Source of the DNA: Bradyrhizobium sp. | GTDB lineage: Bacteria > Pseudomonadota > Alphaproteobacteria > Rhizobiales > Xanthobacteraceae | Reading direction: 5' to 3' | DNA: 64,000 nt | NCBI RefSeq assembly: GCF_022844465.1 | Contig: NZ_JALHLP010000003.1 | Span: 1-64,000 of the forward strand | The notes under the pieces: generated by a model | Told to the model about the DNA's origin: nothing | Databases searched by the model: none | What the model saw: only the letters and a program-made list of their open reading frames with translations | Position numbers and translations under genes: made by a program | Shown: piece after piece, positions 63,465 through 64,000 of the stretch | Layout: each line of letters begins with the position of its first letter | Numbering within the stretch: position 1 is the first letter of the stretch

Positions 63465-64000
63465 ATGACCGAACTTCCCGTCGAAACCCCGAGAAGAATC
63501 ACCGACGACCCCTATGGCGCGGCGATCCTGATTCGCCGCCTGGTCGCCGAACAGGGGCTCGCCTACTGGCGGCGCTACCTACTGGCGTTTGCGCTGATGG
63601 CGGTGGCGGCGGCGACCACCGCCGGCGCGGCCTATCTGCTCGGCGAGGTCATCAACAAGGCCTATGTCGACAAGGACGTGCGCGGCATCGCAATCCTGTC
63701 GCTGGTGACCATCGTCATCTTCACCGTCAAGGGCGCGGCGACCTACGGCCACACCGTGATCCTGTCGCAGATCGCCAACGCGATCCTCGCCAACAACCAG
63801 CGGGCGCTGTTCGCCAAGCTGATGAGCGAGAACATCGCCTTCTTCTCCGAGCGGCACTCCTCGGAATTCCTGGCGCGGCTGACCGCGGGGGCGGCCGCGG
63901 TGGCCCAGGTTCTCAATCTCCTGATCAACGCCGTCGGGCGCGACTTGCTGTCGCTGATCGCGCTGGTCGTGGTCATGGTGATGACCGATCCGGTGATGGC
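63465..64000 (+). CDS. ABC exporter, membrane-domain start (MsbA-type), cut by window edge
   Basis: The first 178 residues of a half-transporter; the gene runs off the right edge. MTELPVETPRRITDDPYG is a cytosolic lead, and helices begin at about 37 (YLLAFALMAVAAATTAGAAYLL) and 75. The HTVILSQIANAILANNQRALFAKLM segment and FFSERHSSEFLARLTAGAAAV are the coupling-helix regions of MsbA-like exporters. No ATPase is visible in the window. In this place a role in exporting lipid A, core-lipid A or polysaccharide is likely but unproven. Start chosen as the ATG after TGGAACGCGG. Confidence 0.85.
   Translation, partial: MTELPVETPRRITDDPYGAAILIRRLVAEQGLAYWRRYLLAFALMAVAAATTAGAAYLLGEVINKAYVDKDVRGIAILSLVTIVIFTVKGAATYGHTVILSQIANAILANNQRALFAKLMSENIAFFSERHSSEFLARLTAGAAAVAQVLNLLINAVGRDLLSLIALVVVMVMTDPVM

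Overview
The window looks like chromosomal DNA of a GC-rich alphaproteobacterium of the Bradyrhizobium/Rhodopseudomonas group (Nitrobacteraceae). The basis is a flagellin N-terminus of the Bradyrhizobium type beside flbT, unusually long FlgE/FlgK/FlgL proteins that share a rhizobial flagellar insert, an LpsB-type core glycosyltransferase, a palustris-type ferredoxin-NADP reductase and a DUF1127 protein. I saw no rRNA, tRNA, insertion sequence, prophage or CRISPR array. This is core and semi-core chromosome, not an island.

Layout. (1) 1-6751: flagellar filament and hook genes: the 5' part of a flagellin gene, divergent flbT, then a minus-strand flgE-flgK-flgL operon. (2) 6952-13687: redox and housekeeping genes (Tat-exported MsrB, FAD oxidoreductase, SixA-like phosphatase, UspA), a DUF1127 gene divergent from a MocR regulator, a YdcF protein and two unknown membrane proteins. 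(3) 14016-17744: a flippase-like membrane protein, a large secreted SGNH hydrolase and a DUF2147 protein. (4) 17860-20344: ferredoxin-NADP reductase, acyl-CoA thioesterase, adrenodoxin-type ferredoxin and an Hpt-domain protein. (5) 20733-25277: a 1514-residue membrane-anchored coiled-coil protein whose architecture resembles the polar growth ring protein GPR/RgsE of Rhizobiales; a CtrA-like box lies in the region before it. (6) 25417-28329: an Mla-type lipid ABC transporter (MlaD, MlaF, STAS-MlaE). (7) 28461-41952: mixed metabolism and signalling: dipeptide epimerase, MFS transporter, an unknown RGRWFL protein, a diacylglycerol-kinase-family protein, a caspase-like protein with a tandem-repeat tail, a PLP dehydratase, a coupled glycosyltransferase/LpxH-like pair, ThiD, a free-standing Lrp ligand-binding domain, a membrane J-domain protein and two c-type cytochromes. 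(8) 42064-47143: a solitary CoxL-like molybdenum hydroxylase subunit, a beta-barrel outer membrane protein and MurJ. (9) 47260-64000: a large LPS/O-antigen region.

How the genes work together. The last 17 kb form an LPS assembly line. HldD and HldE make ADP-heptose, WaaF and an LpsB-like enzyme build the core, and ManC, a UDP-glucuronate epimerase, GalE, a CapD/FlaA1 dehydratase, a Gfo/Idh dehydrogenase and a DegT aminotransferase supply sugar nucleotides. A WecA-like enzyme starts the lipid-linked chain, an O-antigen-ligase/polymerase-family protein extends or transfers it, and an MsbA-type exporter begins at the right edge. Start/stop overlaps of 4 bp tie hldE, the ligase gene and capD together translationally. 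The flagellar genes look like the thick polar flagellum set, and the Mla, MurJ, GPR-like and LPS genes all concern the cell envelope.

The most interesting items for follow-up are the GPR-like protein with its Hpt neighbour and CtrA-like site, the caspase-like protein with four 72-bp repeat units, the insert shared by FlgL and FlgE, and the unrecognised RGRWFL-motif protein at 30763-31998. I did not find a clearly new multi-gene system.
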